DNA of 64,000 nt from Rhodospirillales bacterium 24-66-33. GTDB lineage: Bacteria; Pseudomonadota; Alphaproteobacteria; Reyranellales; Reyranellaceae. Positions 1 through 9,577 of the stretch are shown one piece after another; the first letter of the stretch is position 1, and every line of letters starts with the position of its first letter. The notes under the pieces were generated by a model. That model searched no databases, was not told where the DNA came from, and was given only the letters and a program-made list of their open reading frames with translations. Position numbers and translations under genes: made by a program. The DNA lies in contig NCHQ01000017.1 of NCBI GenBank assembly GCA_002281855.1, positions 1 to 64,000 of the forward strand, given 5' to 3'.

Positions 1-100
<100 letters not shown>

Positions 101-128
101 ACGTAACCGACGCGACAAGGCGAATATC

Positions 129-449
129 ATGGCCATGGACAACACAAACATCCGGATCCGGCTGAAGGCCTTCGATCATCGCGTGCTCGATTCGTCGACC
201 AGCGAGATCGTGAGCACGGCCAAGCGGACGGGCGCGCAGGTGCGCGGGCCCATTCCGTTGCCGACCGGAATCGAGAAGTTCACGGTCAATCGCTCGCCGC
301 ATATCGACAAGAAGTCGCGCGAGCAGTTCGAAATCCGCACGCACAAGCGCGTGCTCGATATCGTCGACCCGACGCCGCAGACGGTGGACGCGCTGATGAA
401 GCTCGACCTCGCCTCCGGCGTGGACGTCGAAATCAAACTCGGCGCCTAG
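129..449 (+). CDS. rpsJ: 30S ribosomal protein S10 (NusE)
   Basis: S10 is a 30S head protein and, as NusE, a transcription antitermination partner of NusB/NusG. The motif [13 protein letters not shown] near the N-terminus, PIPLPT in the loop and [13 protein letters not shown] are diagnostic. At 106 residues it is a few longer than usual. An in-frame ATG at 135 would give 104 residues; 129 is preferred because AAGGCG lies about 6 bases upstream. First gene of the S10 cluster. Confidence 0.97.
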   Translation: MAMDNTNIRIRLKAFDHRVLDSSTSEIVSTAKRTGAQVRGPIPLPTGIEKFTVNRSPHIDKKSREQFEIRTHKRVLDIVDPTPQTVDALMKLDLASGVDVEIKLGA

Positions 450-477
450 AGCGGACCAGGAAAGAAGGAAGAAGACC

Positions 478-1200
478 ATGCGTTGCGGTCTCGTCACCCA
501 GAAGGTCGGCATGACCCGCGTCTTCAACGACGCCGGGGAACATGTGCCCGTCACCGTTCTGAAGGTGGATCAGCTGCAGGTTGTCGCTGTCCGCTCGGAA
601 GAGAAGGACAAGTACACTGCCGTGCAGCTCGGCTACGGCAAGGCAAAGGTGAAGAACGTGACCCAGCCGATGCGCGGTCACTTCGCCAAGGCCAAGGTCG
701 AGCCGAAGAAGAAGCTCGTCGAGTTTCGGGTCGCCAAGGACGCGGTCCTCGAGGTCGGCGCGGAACTCGTGCCCAGCCACTTCGTGCCGGGACAGTTCGT
801 CGACGTCGTCGGCACTACGATCGGCCGCGGCTTCACCGGCTCGATGGTCCGTTGGAACTTCCACGGCCTCGAGGCCAGCCACGGCGTATCGGTCTCGCAC
901 CGTTCGCATGGTTCGACCGGTAACCGCCAGGATCCCGGCCGTACCTTCCCGGGCAAGAAGATGGCCGGCCATTACGGCAGCGAGCGCGTGACCACGCAGA
1001 ATCTGAAGGTCGTCGCCGTCGACGACGAGAAGGGCCTCCTGCTGGTGTCTGGCGCCGTTCCCGGCCCGGCCAACGGCTACATCATCGTCAAGGACGCCTC
1101 CAAGCGCGCCCGTCACAAGGATGCTCCGTACCCGGCCGGCCTGCGCAAGGCTGCTGCCGAGGCGGCGGCTCCGGCGGCTGAACCCGCTCCGCAGGCTTAA
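478..1200 (+). CDS. rplC: 50S ribosomal protein L3
   Basis: L3 is an early-assembly 50S protein near the peptidyl-transferase centre. The start [14 protein letters not shown] and the loop [20 protein letters not shown] are family hallmarks. Gln151 in the loop matches the glutamine methylated by PrmB in E. coli. The 240-residue length includes an Ala/Pro-rich C-terminal tail of about 25 residues that is common in alphaproteobacteria. A GGAAAGAAGG ribosome binding site precedes the ATG. Confidence 0.97.
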   Translation: MRCGLVTQKVGMTRVFNDAGEHVPVTVLKVDQLQVVAVRSEEKDKYTAVQLGYGKAKVKNVTQPMRGHFAKAKVEPKKKLVEFRVAKDAVLEVGAELVPSHFVPGQFVDVVGTTIGRGFTGSMVRWNFHGLEASHGVSVSHRSHGSTGNRQDPGRTFPGKKMAGHYGSERVTTQNLKVVAVDDEKGLLLVSGAVPGPANGYIIVKDASKRARHKDAPYPAGLRKAAAEAAAPAAEPAPQA

Positions 1201-1210
1201 GGATCAGATC

Positions 1211-1831
1211 ATGAAGATCGCGGTCAAGACCATTGAAGGCGGCAGCGCCGGCGAGATCGATCTCGCCGACGCCGTGTTCGCCGTTCCCGTCCGCAAGGAC
1301 ATCCTGCAGCGTTGCGTCGTGTGGCAGCTGTCGCACCGTCAGCAGGGCACCCACAAGACCAAGGGTCGCTCCGAGATCACGGCGACGGCCAAGAAGATGT
1401 ATGCCCAGAAGGGCACCGGTCGCGCCCGTCACGGTAACGAAGCGGCTCCGCAGTTCCGTGGCGGCGGCAAGGCGTTCGGTCCGGTCGTTCGCAGCCACGC
1501 CAGCGACCTGCCCAAGAAGGTCCGCAAGCTCGCGCTGCGCACCGCGCTGTCGGCGAAGGCGGCCGAGGGCAAGCTGATCGTGGTCGAGGCCGCCGCTCTG
1601 GCCGAGCCGAAGACCGCCCAGCTCAAGGGGCACTTCGGCGCGCTGGGCCTGACCAGCGCCCTGATCATCGGCGGCGCCGAGATCGATACGAACTTCGCCC
1701 GCGCGGCGGCCAACATCGCCCATGTCGATGTGCTGCCGCAGCAGGGCGCAAACGTCTACGACATCCTGCGCCGCGACACGCTGGTGCTCACCAAGGATGC
1801 CGTGAAGCACCTCGAGGAGCGTCTGCAATGA
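1211..1831 (+). CDS. rplD: 50S ribosomal protein L4
   Basis: L4 lines the exit tunnel and in E. coli represses the S10 operon; whether it does so here cannot be seen. ATG 1211 gives 206 residues, the family length, although the frame stays open upstream to 1121 inside rplC. The tunnel loop is recognisable as [20 protein letters not shown]. The gene starts 10 bases after rplC, and its stop overlaps the rplW start by 4 bases (ATGA). Confidence 0.96.
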   Translation: MKIAVKTIEGGSAGEIDLADAVFAVPVRKDILQRCVVWQLSHRQQGTHKTKGRSEITATAKKMYAQKGTGRARHGNEAAPQFRGGGKAFGPVVRSHASDLPKKVRKLALRTALSAKAAEGKLIVVEAAALAEPKTAQLKGHFGALGLTSALIIGGAEIDTNFARAAANIAHVDVLPQQGANVYDILRRDTLVLTKDAVKHLEERLQ

Positions 1832-2151
1832 GCGCCAAGCGGTACATCCCCCAAACCGTCTCGCGCCTGCGCATGTACGAAGTGATTCGTGCACCGCTGA
1901 TCACCGAGAAGACGACCAACGGTTCGGAGCATAGCCAGGTGACCTTCAAGGTTGCCGCCGATGCGACCAAGCCGGAGATCAAGCAGGCCATCGAAGGTCT
2001 GTTCAAGGTCAAGGTCAAGGCGGTCAACACCGTCACGGTTAAAGGCAAGAGCAAGGTATTCCGCGGCCGTCCCGGCGTGCGGAGCGACTGGAAGAAGGCG
2101 ATCGTCTCGCTGGTCGAGGGTCACAAGATCGACGTGACCACGGGCCTGTAG
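1828..2151 (+). CDS. rplW: 50S ribosomal protein L23
   Basis: L23 sits at the tunnel exit and docks trigger factor and SRP. The core [15 protein letters not shown] is diagnostic. The chosen ATG 1828 overlaps the L4 stop and has GAGGAG upstream, giving 107 residues with a 15-residue N-terminal extension. ATG 1873 (MYEVI) would give the more usual length and cannot be excluded. Confidence 0.95.
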   Translation: MSAKRYIPQTVSRLRMYEVIRAPLITEKTTNGSEHSQVTFKVAADATKPEIKQAIEGLFKVKVKAVNTVTVKGKSKVFRGRPGVRSDWKKAIVSLVEGHKIDVTTGL

Positions 2152-2167
2152 GACGGGAGACAGAACA

Positions 2168-2998
2168 ATGGCCTTGAAGACATTCAAACCGATCACGCCG
2201 TCCCTGCGACAGCTGGTCATCGTCGACCGCACCGGCCTCTGGAAGGGCAAGCCGGTCAAGGAACTGACGCGCGGCAAGAGCAACACCGGTGGACGCAACA
2301 ACCACGGCCGCATCACCAGCAACCACATGGGCGGTGGCCACAAGCGTCGCCTGCGCATCATCGACTTCAAGCGTCGCAAGTTCGATGTGCCTGCGACCGT
2401 GGAGCGTCTGGAGTACGACCCCAACCGGACGGCGTTCATTGCCCTGGTCAAGTATGCCGACGGCGAGCAGGCCTACATTCTCGCTCCGCAGCGCTTGAAG
2501 GCGGGCGACGAGATCGTCTCGGGCGAGCGCGTCGACATCAAGCCGGGCAATGCGATGCCGCTGGCCAACATGCCGGTCGGCACCATCGTCCACAATGTCG
2601 AGCTGAAGAAGGGCCGCGGCGGCCAGCTGGCGCGCTCCGCTGGCAACTACGCCCAGCTCGTCGGCAAGGATGCGGGCTATGCCCAGATCAAGCTGAGCTC
2701 GGGCGAGCTGCGCCTGGTGCCGGGCGAATGCCTGGCGACCGTCGGCGCAGTGTCGAACCCGGACAACCAGAACATCGTCATCGGCAAGGCCGGCCGCCAG
2801 CGTTGGCTGGGCCGCCGTCCGACGGTTCGCGGCGTCGTGATGAACCCGGTCGATCATCCGCACGGCGGCGGCGAAGGCCGCACCTCGGGTGGCCGTCATC
2901 CGGTGACGCCGTGGGGCAAGCCGACCAAGGGTAAGAAGACCCGCAAGAACAAGGCGACGGACAAGATGATCATCCGCCGCCGGCATGCGACGCGCTAG
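2168..2998 (+). CDS. rplB: 50S ribosomal protein L2
   Basis: L2 is required for 50S assembly, subunit joining and peptidyl transfer. Length is 276 residues. The C-terminal segment [20 protein letters not shown] contains the conserved histidine next to the catalytic centre and is followed by the Lys-rich [13 protein letters not shown] tail. GGGAGA lies ahead of the ATG. It is 16 bases from rplW and 10 from rpsS, consistent with one transcript. Confidence 0.98.
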   Translation: MALKTFKPITPSLRQLVIVDRTGLWKGKPVKELTRGKSNTGGRNNHGRITSNHMGGGHKRRLRIIDFKRRKFDVPATVERLEYDPNRTAFIALVKYADGEQAYILAPQRLKAGDEIVSGERVDIKPGNAMPLANMPVGTIVHNVELKKGRGGQLARSAGNYAQLVGKDAGYAQIKLSSGELRLVPGECLATVGAVSNPDNQNIVIGKAGRQRWLGRRPTVRGVVMNPVDHPHGGGEGRTSGGRHPVTPWGKPTKGKKTRKNKATDKMIIRRRHATR

Positions 2999-3008
2999 GA
3001 GATAGACA

Positions 3009-3287
3009 GTGGCACGCTCCGTTTGGAAGGGCCCCTTCGTTGAGGGCAGCCTGATCAAGAAGGCCGAGAAGGCCCGCGGGAATGTCCGCAACGAGGTGAT
3101 CAAGACCTGGTCGCGTCGTTCGACGATCCTGCCGCAGTTCGTCGGCCTGACGTTCGGTGTCTACAACGGCAAGAAGTTCATTCCGGTGAACGTCTCTGAA
3201 GAAATGGTCGGTCACAAGCTCGGCGAATTTTCGCCGACCCGCACCTTCACCGGCCATGCCGGTGACAAGAAGGTGTCGAAGGAGTAG
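3009..3287 (+). CDS. rpsS: 30S ribosomal protein S19
   Basis: S19 is a 30S head protein contacting tRNA and S13. The start [16 protein letters not shown] and the motif [12 protein letters not shown] are diagnostic, and the 92-residue length is normal. It begins with GTG at 3009, preceded by GGAGATAG. It lies between rplB and rplV with spacers of 10 and 6 bases. Confidence 0.97.
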   Translation: MARSVWKGPFVEGSLIKKAEKARGNVRNEVIKTWSRRSTILPQFVGLTFGVYNGKKFIPVNVSEEMVGHKLGEFSPTRTFTGHAGDKKVSKE

Positions 3288-3293
3288 CGCGCG

Positions 3294-3680
3294 ATGAGCA
3301 AGCCATCCGCTCCCCGCCGTGAGGCGGACAACGAAGCAAAGGCCGTCCTGCGCGCCGTGCGCATCAGCCCGCGCAAGCTCGACCTCGTGGCCGCGACCAT
3401 TCGTGGCAAGAGGGCCGCGACCGCGGTCAACGAGCTCACCTTCTCCAAGAAGCGGATCGCCCGCGATGTGAAGAAGGCCCTGAATTCGGCCATCGCCAAC
3501 GCCGAGAACAACCACAACCTGGACGTCGACCGTCTGGTCGTCGCCGAGGCGTCGGTCGGCAAGGGACTGGTCATGAAGCGGTTCCAGACGCGCGGCCGCG
3601 GCCGCGCGGCCGGCATCGTCAAGCCGTTCGCACATCTCACGATCGTGGTGCGCGAGCGCGCCGAGGCGGAGGACAAGTAA
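3294..3680 (+). CDS. rplV: 50S ribosomal protein L22
   Basis: L22 contacts all 23S domains and sends a beta-hairpin into the exit tunnel, the macrolide-resistance hotspot. The hairpin segment [18 protein letters not shown] is intact. It is 128 residues long with a short charged N-terminal extension before [17 protein letters not shown]. The final A of its TAA is the first base of the rpsC ATG, so translation is coupled. Confidence 0.97.
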   Translation: MSKPSAPRREADNEAKAVLRAVRISPRKLDLVAATIRGKRAATAVNELTFSKKRIARDVKKALNSAIANAENNHNLDVDRLVVAEASVGKGLVMKRFQTRGRGRAAGIVKPFAHLTIVVRERAEAEDK

Positions 3681-4399
3681 TGGGTCAGAAGGTCAATCCG
3701 ATCGGCCTGCGGCTCGGTATCAACCGGACCTGGGACTCTCGCTGGTATGCCGAGGGCGCCGAGTATTCGAAGATGCTCCATGAGGACATCCATATCCGCA
3801 AGGTGCTGCGCGAGCGGCTCGCCCAGGCGGGTGTGGCGAAGATCATCATCGAGCGGCCGGCCAAGCGCGCCCGCGTCACGATCCACACCGCCCGTCCGGG
3901 CGTCGTGATCGGCAAGAAGGGCGCCGATATCGAGAAGCTGCGCGGCGACCTCGCCAAGATGACGAAGGGCGAAGTGGCCCTGAACATCGTCGAGATCCGC
4001 AAGCCCGAGATCGACGCGACGCTGATCGCCGAGAACATTGCCCAGCAGCTGGAGCGCCGCGTCGCGTTCCGCCGCGCCATGAAGCGCGCCGTTCAGTCGG
4101 CGATGCGTCTGGGCGCCCTGGGTATCCGGATCAACTGCTCGGGTCGCCTGGGTGGTTCGGAAATCGCCCGCATGGAATGGTACCGCGAAGGTCGCGTGCC
4201 GCTGCACACGCTGCGCGCCGACGTCGACTACGGGACCGCCACCGCCTTCACCACCTTCGGCACTTGCGGCGTCAAAGTCTGGGTGTTCAAGGGCGAGATC
4301 ATGGCGCACGACCCGATGGCGCACGACAAGCGCGCCGAGGAAGCCGCGCCGCAACGTACGCCGGCGCGCACCGAGCGCACCGAGCAGAGGGACGCGTAA
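3680..4399 (+). CDS. rpsC: 30S ribosomal protein S3
   Basis: S3 forms the mRNA entry site with helicase function. The start [20 protein letters not shown] is textbook. A type-II KH domain is marked by [13 protein letters not shown] around residues 76-88. The 239-residue protein ends in a hydrophilic tail of about 28 residues ([14 protein letters not shown]...), longer than in enterobacteria. It overlaps rplV by one base. Confidence 0.97.
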   Translation: MGQKVNPIGLRLGINRTWDSRWYAEGAEYSKMLHEDIHIRKVLRERLAQAGVAKIIIERPAKRARVTIHTARPGVVIGKKGADIEKLRGDLAKMTKGEVALNIVEIRKPEIDATLIAENIAQQLERRVAFRRAMKRAVQSAMRLGALGIRINCSGRLGGSEIARMEWYREGRVPLHTLRADVDYGTATAFTTFGTCGVKVWVFKGEIMAHDPMAHDKRAEEAAPQRTPARTERTEQRDA

Positions 4400-4405
4400 A
4401 CCACC

Positions 4406-4825
4406 ATGCTGCAACCCAAGCGCACCAAGTACCGCAAGGCCTTCAAGGGCCGTATCAGCGGCGCTGCCAAGGGCGGCTTCAACCTCGACTTCGGTTCCTA
4501 CGGGCTGAAGGCGATGGAGCCGGATCGTCTCACGGCCCGCCAGATCGAGGCGGCTCGCCGCGCCATCACCCGTCACATGAAGCGTGCGGGCCGCGTGTGG
4601 ATCCGCGTGTTCCCCGACGTGCCGGTGTCGAAGAAGCCGGCCGAAGTCCGCATGGGTTCCGGCAAGGGCGCTCCCGAGTTCTGGGCCGCGCGCGTCAAGC
4701 CGGGCCGCATCCTGTTCGAGCTCGAGGGCGTGTCGGGCACGATCGCCAAGGAAGCCCTGGCGCTCGGCGCGGCCAAGCTGCCGATCAAGACTCGCTTCGT
4801 GTCCCGCGTCGGCGCCGAAGGCTGA
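4406..4825 (+). CDS. rplP: 50S ribosomal protein L16
   Basis: L16 binds near the A-site and 5S r[19 protein letters not shown] at the start, [11 protein letters not shown] and the C-terminal IKTRFV are diagnostic. It is 139 residues, close to the usual 136-138. It sits between rpsC and rpmC with 6- and 11-base spacers. Confidence 0.97.
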   Translation: MLQPKRTKYRKAFKGRISGAAKGGFNLDFGSYGLKAMEPDRLTARQIEAARRAITRHMKRAGRVWIRVFPDVPVSKKPAEVRMGSGKGAPEFWAARVKPGRILFELEGVSGTIAKEALALGAAKLPIKTRFVSRVGAEG

Positions 4826-4836
4826 GGGAGAAGGAC

Positions 4837-5028
4837 ATGAAGGCCATCGATCTGCGCCCCAAGACCAAGGACGAGCTCAAGAACGAGCTCGGCAACCTTC
4901 GTAAGGAAGCGTTCAACCTGCGTTTCCAGAAGGCTGGAGGCCAGCTGCAGAAGACTGCCCGCGCGCGCCAGGTGCGCCGCGACATCGCCCGCATCAAGAC
5001 GGTGCTGGGCGAAAAGGCCGCCGGTTAA
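4837..5028 (+). CDS. rpmC: 50S ribosomal protein L29
   Basis: L29 is a small two-helix protein at the tunnel exit beside L23. ATG 4837 with GGGAGAAGG upstream gives 63 residues. The pattern [20 protein letters not shown] followed by [12 protein letters not shown] and [14 protein letters not shown] is typical. The frame is open far upstream within rplP, but only this start gives a normal L29. Confidence 0.96.
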   Translation: MKAIDLRPKTKDELKNELGNLRKEAFNLRFQKAGGQLQKTARARQVRRDIARIKTVLGEKAAG

Positions 5029-5038
5029 GGAGCACGAA

Positions 5039-5287
5039 ATGCCGAAGCGTATCCTGGAAGGCGTCGTCGTCAGCGACAAGATGGACAAGACCATCGTCGT
5101 GAAGGTCGAACGCCGCATTCAGCATCCGATCTACAAGAAGTTCATTCGCAAGTCGAAGAAGTATCACGCGCACGATGAGGCCAATGCCTACAAGGGCAAG
5201 ATCGGCGAGATCGTGCGTATCCGCGAATGCCGTCCGCTGTCCAAGACCAAGAGCTGGGAAGTTCTTGTCGAAGGCGCGAAGGCTTAG
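5039..5287 (+). CDS. rpsQ: 30S ribosomal protein S17
   Basis: S17 is a primary 16S rRNA-binding protein with an OB-fold. The signature [18 protein letters not shown], then [12 protein letters not shown], identifies it. It has 82 residues with no unusual extension. TAAGGAGCACGAA ahead of the ATG supplies a clear ribosome binding site overlapping the rpmC stop. Confidence 0.97.
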   Translation: MPKRILEGVVVSDKMDKTIVVKVERRIQHPIYKKFIRKSKKYHAHDEANAYKGKIGEIVRIRECRPLSKTKSWEVLVEGAKA

Positions 5288-5305
5288 GCGGACCGGAGCA
5301 CAGAC

Positions 5306-5674
5306 ATGATTCAGATGCGAACCAATCTCGAGGTCGCCGACAATTCGGGCGCCCGTCGGGTCCAGTGCATCAAGGTGCTGGGTGGCTCGCGCCGCAAGTA
5401 TGCGAGCGTGGGCGACGTGATCGTCGTTTCGATCAAGGAAGCCATTCCGCGCGGAAAGGTGAAGAAGGGCGAGGTGCATCGCGCCGTCGTCGTCCGCACC
5501 TCCTTCGCCCTGCGCCGCCAGGACGGCAGCGCGATCCGCTTCGACCGCAACGCCGCCGTGCTCATCAGCAAGCAGGACGAGCCGATCGGCACTCGTATCT
5601 TCGGACCGGTGACGCGCGAGCTGCGCGCCAAGAAGTTCATGAAGATCATCTCGCTTGCGCCTGAGGTGCTCTAG
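5306..5674 (+). CDS. rplN: 50S ribosomal protein L14
   Basis: L14 lies at the subunit interface and forms an intersubunit bridge. [20 protein letters not shown] is almost invariant, as is CIKVLGGS. It has the canonical length of 122 residues. First gene of the spc-type segment; there is only an 18-base spacer after rpsQ and no promoter-like sequence is apparent. Confidence 0.98.
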   Translation: MIQMRTNLEVADNSGARRVQCIKVLGGSRRKYASVGDVIVVSIKEAIPRGKVKKGEVHRAVVVRTSFALRRQDGSAIRFDRNAAVLISKQDEPIGTRIFGPVTRELRAKKFMKIISLAPEVL

Positions 5675-5676
5675 CC

Positions 5677-6000
5677 ATGGCAACGAAACTGAAGATCAAG
5701 AAGGGCGACCGGGTGAAGGTCATCACCGGTGGCAGCAAGGGTAAGGTGGGCGATGTCCTGCGCGTTCTCCCCAAGGAGAACCGGGTGGTCGTTTCCGGCG
5801 TGAACATGATCAAGCGCCACACCAAGCCGAGCCGTGCGGAAGCCGGCGGAATCATCGAACGCGAGGCCACGATCCACGTCTCCAACGTGGCCCTGCTGGA
5901 TCCCAAATCGGACAAGCCGACGAAGGTCGGGTTCCGGTTCCTTGAAGACGGCCGCAAGGTGCGCATCGCGCGTGCCTCCGGCGAGACCATCGACCGCTAG
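5677..6000 (+). CDS. rplX: 50S ribosomal protein L24
   Basis: L24 is an assembly-initiating 50S protein. The N-terminal KOW motif, [20 protein letters not shown], and [12 protein letters not shown] are clear, and the length is 107 residues. It starts two bases after the rplN stop. Confidence 0.97.
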   Translation: MATKLKIKKGDRVKVITGGSKGKVGDVLRVLPKENRVVVSGVNMIKRHTKPSRAEAGGIIEREATIHVSNVALLDPKSDKPTKVGFRFLEDGRKVRIARASGETIDR

Positions 6001-6011
6001 GAGAACGGGCC

Positions 6012-6554
6012 ATGCCCGCGCGTCTGCAAGAACACTACATCAAGACCGTGCGTGAAGCGCTGACGAAAGAGTTCTCCTATCAGAACTCCTTCCAGGTGCC
6101 GAAGCTCGACAAGATCGTCATCAACATGGGCGTCGGCGAGGCGGTCAACGACCGCAAGGCCGTCGACGGCGCCGTGGCCGACCTCACGGCGATCACCGGC
6201 CAAAAGCCGGTCATCACCCGGTCGCGCAAGTCGATTGCGACCTTCAAGCTGCGCGAAGGTATGGCGATCGGCGCGAAGGTGACGTTGCGTCGGGATCGCA
6301 TGTACGAGTTCATCGATCGCCTGATTACGATCGCCCTGCCGCGCGTCCGCGACTTTCGCGGGCTGAACGGTAAGTCGTTCGATGGCAATGGCAACTACGC
6401 CATGGGCCTGAAGGAGCAGATCGTGTTCCCCGAGATCGACTACGACAAGGTCGACCAGGTGCGCGGTATGGACATCATCATCTGCACGACTGCGAAGACG
6501 GACGCGGAAGCCAGGTCGCTTCTCCGCGCTTTCGACTTCCCGTTCGTGAACTGA
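6012..6554 (+). CDS. rplE: 50S ribosomal protein L5
   Basis: L5 binds 5S rRNA and contacts P-site tRNA. Features include [36 protein letters not shown], and the C-terminal [17 protein letters not shown]. It is 180 residues, the usual size. Spacers are 11 and 14 bases to rplX and rpsN. Confidence 0.97.
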   Translation: MPARLQEHYIKTVREALTKEFSYQNSFQVPKLDKIVINMGVGEAVNDRKAVDGAVADLTAITGQKPVITRSRKSIATFKLREGMAIGAKVTLRRDRMYEFIDRLITIALPRVRDFRGLNGKSFDGNGNYAMGLKEQIVFPEIDYDKVDQVRGMDIIICTTAKTDAEARSLLRAFDFPFVN

Positions 6555-6568
6555 GGCCGGAGAACCAC

Positions 6569-6874
6569 ATGGCCAAGACGAGTTCGGTCGAGAAGAACAA
6601 CCGCCGCGCAAAGATGGCGAAGCAGTACGCTCCCAAGCGTGCGAAGCTGAAGGCGATGGCCGTCGACGACAAGTTGACGCCGGAAGAGCGCTTCGGGGCC
6701 CGCCTGAAGTTGGCGGAGCTGCCGCGCAATTCCTCGCCGACGCGGGTGCGCAACCGGTGCGAGCTTACGGGCCGGCCGCGCGCGGTGTATCGCAAGTTCA
6801 AGCTGTCGCGCGTGGCGCTGCGTCAGCTGGCGTCGCTGGGTATGTTGCCCGGCGTCGTGAAGTCGAGCTGGTAA
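6569..6874 (+). CDS. rpsN: 30S ribosomal protein S14 (long, zinc-independent type)
   Basis: S14 is a late-assembling 30S head protein. It has 101 residues and lacks the CxxC...CxxC zinc ribbon of the short form; the single cysteine is in [20 protein letters not shown]. This long form is the normal one in alphaproteobacteria. Confidence 0.97.
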   Translation: MAKTSSVEKNNRRAKMAKQYAPKRAKLKAMAVDDKLTPEERFGARLKLAELPRNSSPTRVRNRCELTGRPRAVYRKFKLSRVALRQLASLGMLPGVVKSSW

Positions 6875-6890
6875 ACGGGGACCGTAGACC

Positions 6891-7289
6891 ATGGCGATGA
6901 CAGATCCCGTCGGCGATTTGCTGACCCGTATCCGCAACGGCCAGTCGGCGCGCCTCGAGAGCGTGACGGCCCCGGCTTCGCGGCTTCGTTCGAGCGTGCT
7001 CGACGTTCTCCAGCGAGAAGGCTATATCCGCGGCTGGTTCGAGGAAGAGCTTCGGCCTGGCATCCGCGAACTGCGGATCGAGTTGAAGTACGACAACGGC
7101 CGCCCGGTCATCAAGGAGATCAAGCGCGTCTCCACCCCGGGCCGTCGCGTCTACTCAAAGATTCGCGAGCTGCCGCGCCACTTCAACGGGCTGGGCATCT
7201 CGATCCTGTCCACGCCGCGCGGCGTCATGTCCGACGCCGAGGCGCGTGCCGCCAATGTCGGCGGCGAAGTCATCTGCAAGGTGTTCTGA
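6891..7289 (+). CDS. rpsH: 30S ribosomal protein S8
   Basis: S8 is a primary 16S rRNA binder and the spc-operon repressor in E. coli. MAMTDPVGDLLTRIRNGQ at the start and GLGISILSTPRGVMSDAEA near the end are diagnostic. It is 132 residues. The rplF ATG follows two bases after the stop. Confidence 0.97.
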   Translation: MAMTDPVGDLLTRIRNGQSARLESVTAPASRLRSSVLDVLQREGYIRGWFEEELRPGIRELRIELKYDNGRPVIKEIKRVSTPGRRVYSKIRELPRHFNGLGISILSTPRGVMSDAEARAANVGGEVICKVF

Positions 7290-7291
7290 GC

Positions 7292-7825
7292 ATGTCGCGC
7301 GTCGGCAAAAATCCGGTCGTCATCCCGGCCGGTGTCACCATCGAGCTCAAGGGCCAGCATCTCAAGGCCAAGGGCAAGCGGGGCGAGCTCCAACTCGTCG
7401 TCCATGACGACGTTTTGGTCGCCAAGGAAGACGAGGGGCTGGTCTTCAAGCCGCGTAACGACAGCCGCCGGGCCCGCATGCAGTGGGGTACGGCACGTAA
7501 CCTGGCGAGCAACGTCGTGCGCGGCGTTTCTGACGGGTTTACCATCAACCTCGAGATCAACGGCGTGGGCTATCGCGCCGCGGCCGATGCCAAGATGCTG
7601 AAGATGCAGCTCGGCTTCAGCCATGATGTCGAGATTCCCATTCCTGCCGGCATCGAGATCAAGGCGGTCAAGCCGACCGAGATCGCGATTTCGGGCTCCG
7701 ATCGTCAGCGCGTCGGCCAGATTGCGGCGGAAATCCGCAGCCTGCGTCCGCCCGAGCCCTACAAGGGCAAGGGTATCAAGTACTCGACCGAGACGATCCG
7801 GCGCAAGGAAGGCAAGAAGAAGTAG
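7292..7825 (+). CDS. rplF: 50S ribosomal protein L6
   Basis: L6 is located near the factor-binding centre of the 50S subunit. The start [14 protein letters not shown] and the C-terminal [20 protein letters not shown] are family signatures. It has 177 residues, the standard length. Confidence 0.97.
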   Translation: MSRVGKNPVVIPAGVTIELKGQHLKAKGKRGELQLVVHDDVLVAKEDEGLVFKPRNDSRRARMQWGTARNLASNVVRGVSDGFTINLEINGVGYRAAADAKMLKMQLGFSHDVEIPIPAGIEIKAVKPTEIAISGSDRQRVGQIAAEIRSLRPPEPYKGKGIKYSTETIRRKEGKKK

Positions 7826-7838
7826 AGGCGAGAGAATC

Positions 7839-8201
7839 ATGTCCGACCGCAATGCTCTTTTCGCCCGTCGCCAGCGGCGCACGCGCTTCGCGCTGCGCCA
7901 GGCCAGCAACGGCCGTCCGCGCCTCAGCGTCTTCCGCTCGGGCAAGCACATCTATGCCCAGGTCATCGACGACCGGAAGGGCGTCACCCTGGCTGCCGCC
8001 TCGACGCTCGACAAGGACGTCCGGGGCACCCTCAAGACCGGCGCCGACAAGGGGGCAGCGGCCGAAGTCGGCAAGCTGATCGCCGCCCGCGCTGTCGCGG
8101 CGGGGGTTAAGGAAGTCGTGTTCGACCGCGGTGGCTACACGTATCACGGCCGCATCGCTGCGCTGGCCAATGCCGCCCGTGAGGGCGGCCTGTCGTTCTG
8201 A
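7839..8201 (+). CDS. rplR: 50S ribosomal protein L18
   Basis: L18 brings 5S rRNA into the 50S subunit. ATG 7839 with AGGCGAGAG upstream gives 120 residues; the frame is open further upstream but that part lies within rplF. Diagnostic stretches are [20 protein letters not shown] and [17 protein letters not shown]. Confidence 0.97.
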   Translation: MSDRNALFARRQRRTRFALRQASNGRPRLSVFRSGKHIYAQVIDDRKGVTLAAASTLDKDVRGTLKTGADKGAAAEVGKLIAARAVAAGVKEVVFDRGGYTYHGRIAALANAAREGGLSF

Positions 8202-8215
8202 TCGGGAGTTAGAAT

Positions 8216-8800
8216 ATGGCTCGTTCACCCGGTGGTTCCGGCCGTTCCCCGCGCGATCGCGATCGGCCCCGTGACCGCGACGAGGACAATGAACTGACCG
8301 ACAAGCTGGTCACGATCAATCGCGTCGCGAAGGTCGTGAAGGGCGGTCGTCGCTTTGCCTTTGCCGCCATCGTCGTCGTCGGCGACCAGCGCGGCCGCGT
8401 CGGCCACGGCGCCGGCAAGGCGCGTGAGGTTCCCGAGGCGATCCGCAAGGCGACGGAAGCGGCCAAGCGTGGCCTGATCCGTGTGCCGCTGCGCGATGGT
8501 CGTACGCTCCATCACGACGTGAAGGGACGCTTCGGCGCCGGCAAGGTGACGCTGCGTGCGGCCCCGGCCGGTACCGGCATCATCGCCGGTGGCCCGATGC
8601 GCGCCATCTTCGAAACGTTGGGCATCAAGGACATCGTCGCCAAGTCGGTCGGTACGTCCAACCCGCACAACATGATCAAGGCGACGTTCAAGGCACTCGA
8701 CCAGCTGAACTCGCCGCGCATGGTGGCGACCCGCCGCGGCAAGAAGGTCGGTGACCTGCTCGGCCGTCGTGACGAGACCACCGCGGAAGCCGCGGCTTAA
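8216..8800 (+). CDS. rpsE: 30S ribosomal protein S5
   Basis: S5 acts in decoding fidelity. The double-stranded RNA-binding-like domain is marked by [19 protein letters not shown], and [14 protein letters not shown] follows. The 194-residue protein has an N-terminal extension of about 25 residues rich in Arg and Asp ([12 protein letters not shown]) before [16 protein letters not shown], longer than the E. coli protein. Confidence 0.97.
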   Translation: MARSPGGSGRSPRDRDRPRDRDEDNELTDKLVTINRVAKVVKGGRRFAFAAIVVVGDQRGRVGHGAGKAREVPEAIRKATEAAKRGLIRVPLRDGRTLHHDVKGRFGAGKVTLRAAPAGTGIIAGGPMRAIFETLGIKDIVAKSVGTSNPHNMIKATFKALDQLNSPRMVATRRGKKVGDLLGRRDETTAEAAA

Positions 8801-8811
8801 GGAATCGGACC

Positions 8812-9006
8812 ATGGCCCAGGGCAAGACCATCAAGATCACCCAGACCGGCAGCCATATCGGCCGCACGGACGATCAGCGGGCAACGCTGATCGGACTGGG
8901 GCTGAATAAGCGCCATCGCACCCGCGAACTCGTGGACACGCCCGAGGTACGCGGCATGATCAACAAGGTGCGCCATCTCGTGCGCGTCGAAGAGGAAGCG
9001 CGCTAG
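8812..9006 (+). CDS. rpmD: 50S ribosomal protein L30
   Basis: A 64-residue L30. The pattern [20 protein letters not shown], then [20 protein letters not shown] and MINKVRHLV, is diagnostic. It lies 11 bases after rpsE and 32 before rplO. L30 is a small peripheral 50S protein. Confidence 0.96.
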   Translation: MAQGKTIKITQTGSHIGRTDDQRATLIGLGLNKRHRTRELVDTPEVRGMINKVRHLVRVEEEAR

Positions 9007-9038
9007 GCCCCAGGGCCACGGCGCGGAGGTAAAAGACG

Positions 9039-9518
9039 ATGAGACTGAACCAGATCTCCGACAATCCGGGCGCCCGCAAGGGTCGCATGCGCGTCGGCCG
9101 CGGTATCGGCTCCGGCAAGGGCAAGACCGCGGGTCGCGGCGTCAAGGGCCAGAAGTCGCGTACCGGCGTCGCCATCAAGGGATTCGAGGGCGGCCAGATG
9201 CCGCTCCACCGCCGGATCCCGAAGCGTGGCTTCCGCCCGCCGCACCAGAAGAGCTGGCAGGTGGTCAACCTCGGCACGCTGCAGAAGGCGATCGACGACA
9301 AGAAGCTGGACGCCGGCAAGCTGATCGACGCCGAGGCGATGATGGCTGCCGGCCTGTTCAAGAATGCCGCGGACGGTGTCCGCCTTCTTGGCAAGGGCGA
9401 GCTCACGACCAAGATCGAAGTGAAGGTCGCAGGTGCCTCGGCCTCGGCGATCGCCGCGGTCGAAAAGGCCGGCGGCAAGGTTGAACTGCCGCCCAAGCCG
9501 GTCGCCGAGGCGGCCTGA
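9039..9518 (+). CDS. rplO: 50S ribosomal protein L15
   Basis: L15 is an early to middle 50S assembly protein. The Gly-rich N-terminal arm ([20 protein letters not shown], then [13 protein letters not shown]) and the fold-defining [11 protein letters not shown] are clear. It has 159 residues with a short Lys/Pro-rich end. A 59-base spacer separates it from secY. Confidence 0.97.
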   Translation: MRLNQISDNPGARKGRMRVGRGIGSGKGKTAGRGVKGQKSRTGVAIKGFEGGQMPLHRRIPKRGFRPPHQKSWQVVNLGTLQKAIDDKKLDAGKLIDAEAMMAAGLFKNAADGVRLLGKGELTTKIEVKVAGASASAIAAVEKAGGKVELPPKPVAEAA

Positions 9519-9577
9519 ACCGGACGGCGTCAGCGGGGGCGTCGCTTTCCCCCTGTGTCGTTCACGCGTGAGGTTCC

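Noticed and set aside
3212-4576. Long minus-strand open frame across rplV, rpsC and rplP
   Set aside because: It is antisense to three certain ribosomal genes, Arg/Ala-rich and without motifs; such frames are expected opposite GC-rich coding sequence.
9519-9577. Possible terminator between rplO and secY (GGGGG...CCCCC)
   Set aside because: Only five G-C pairs with a 9-base loop and no T-run; secY is normally co-transcribed with rplO.
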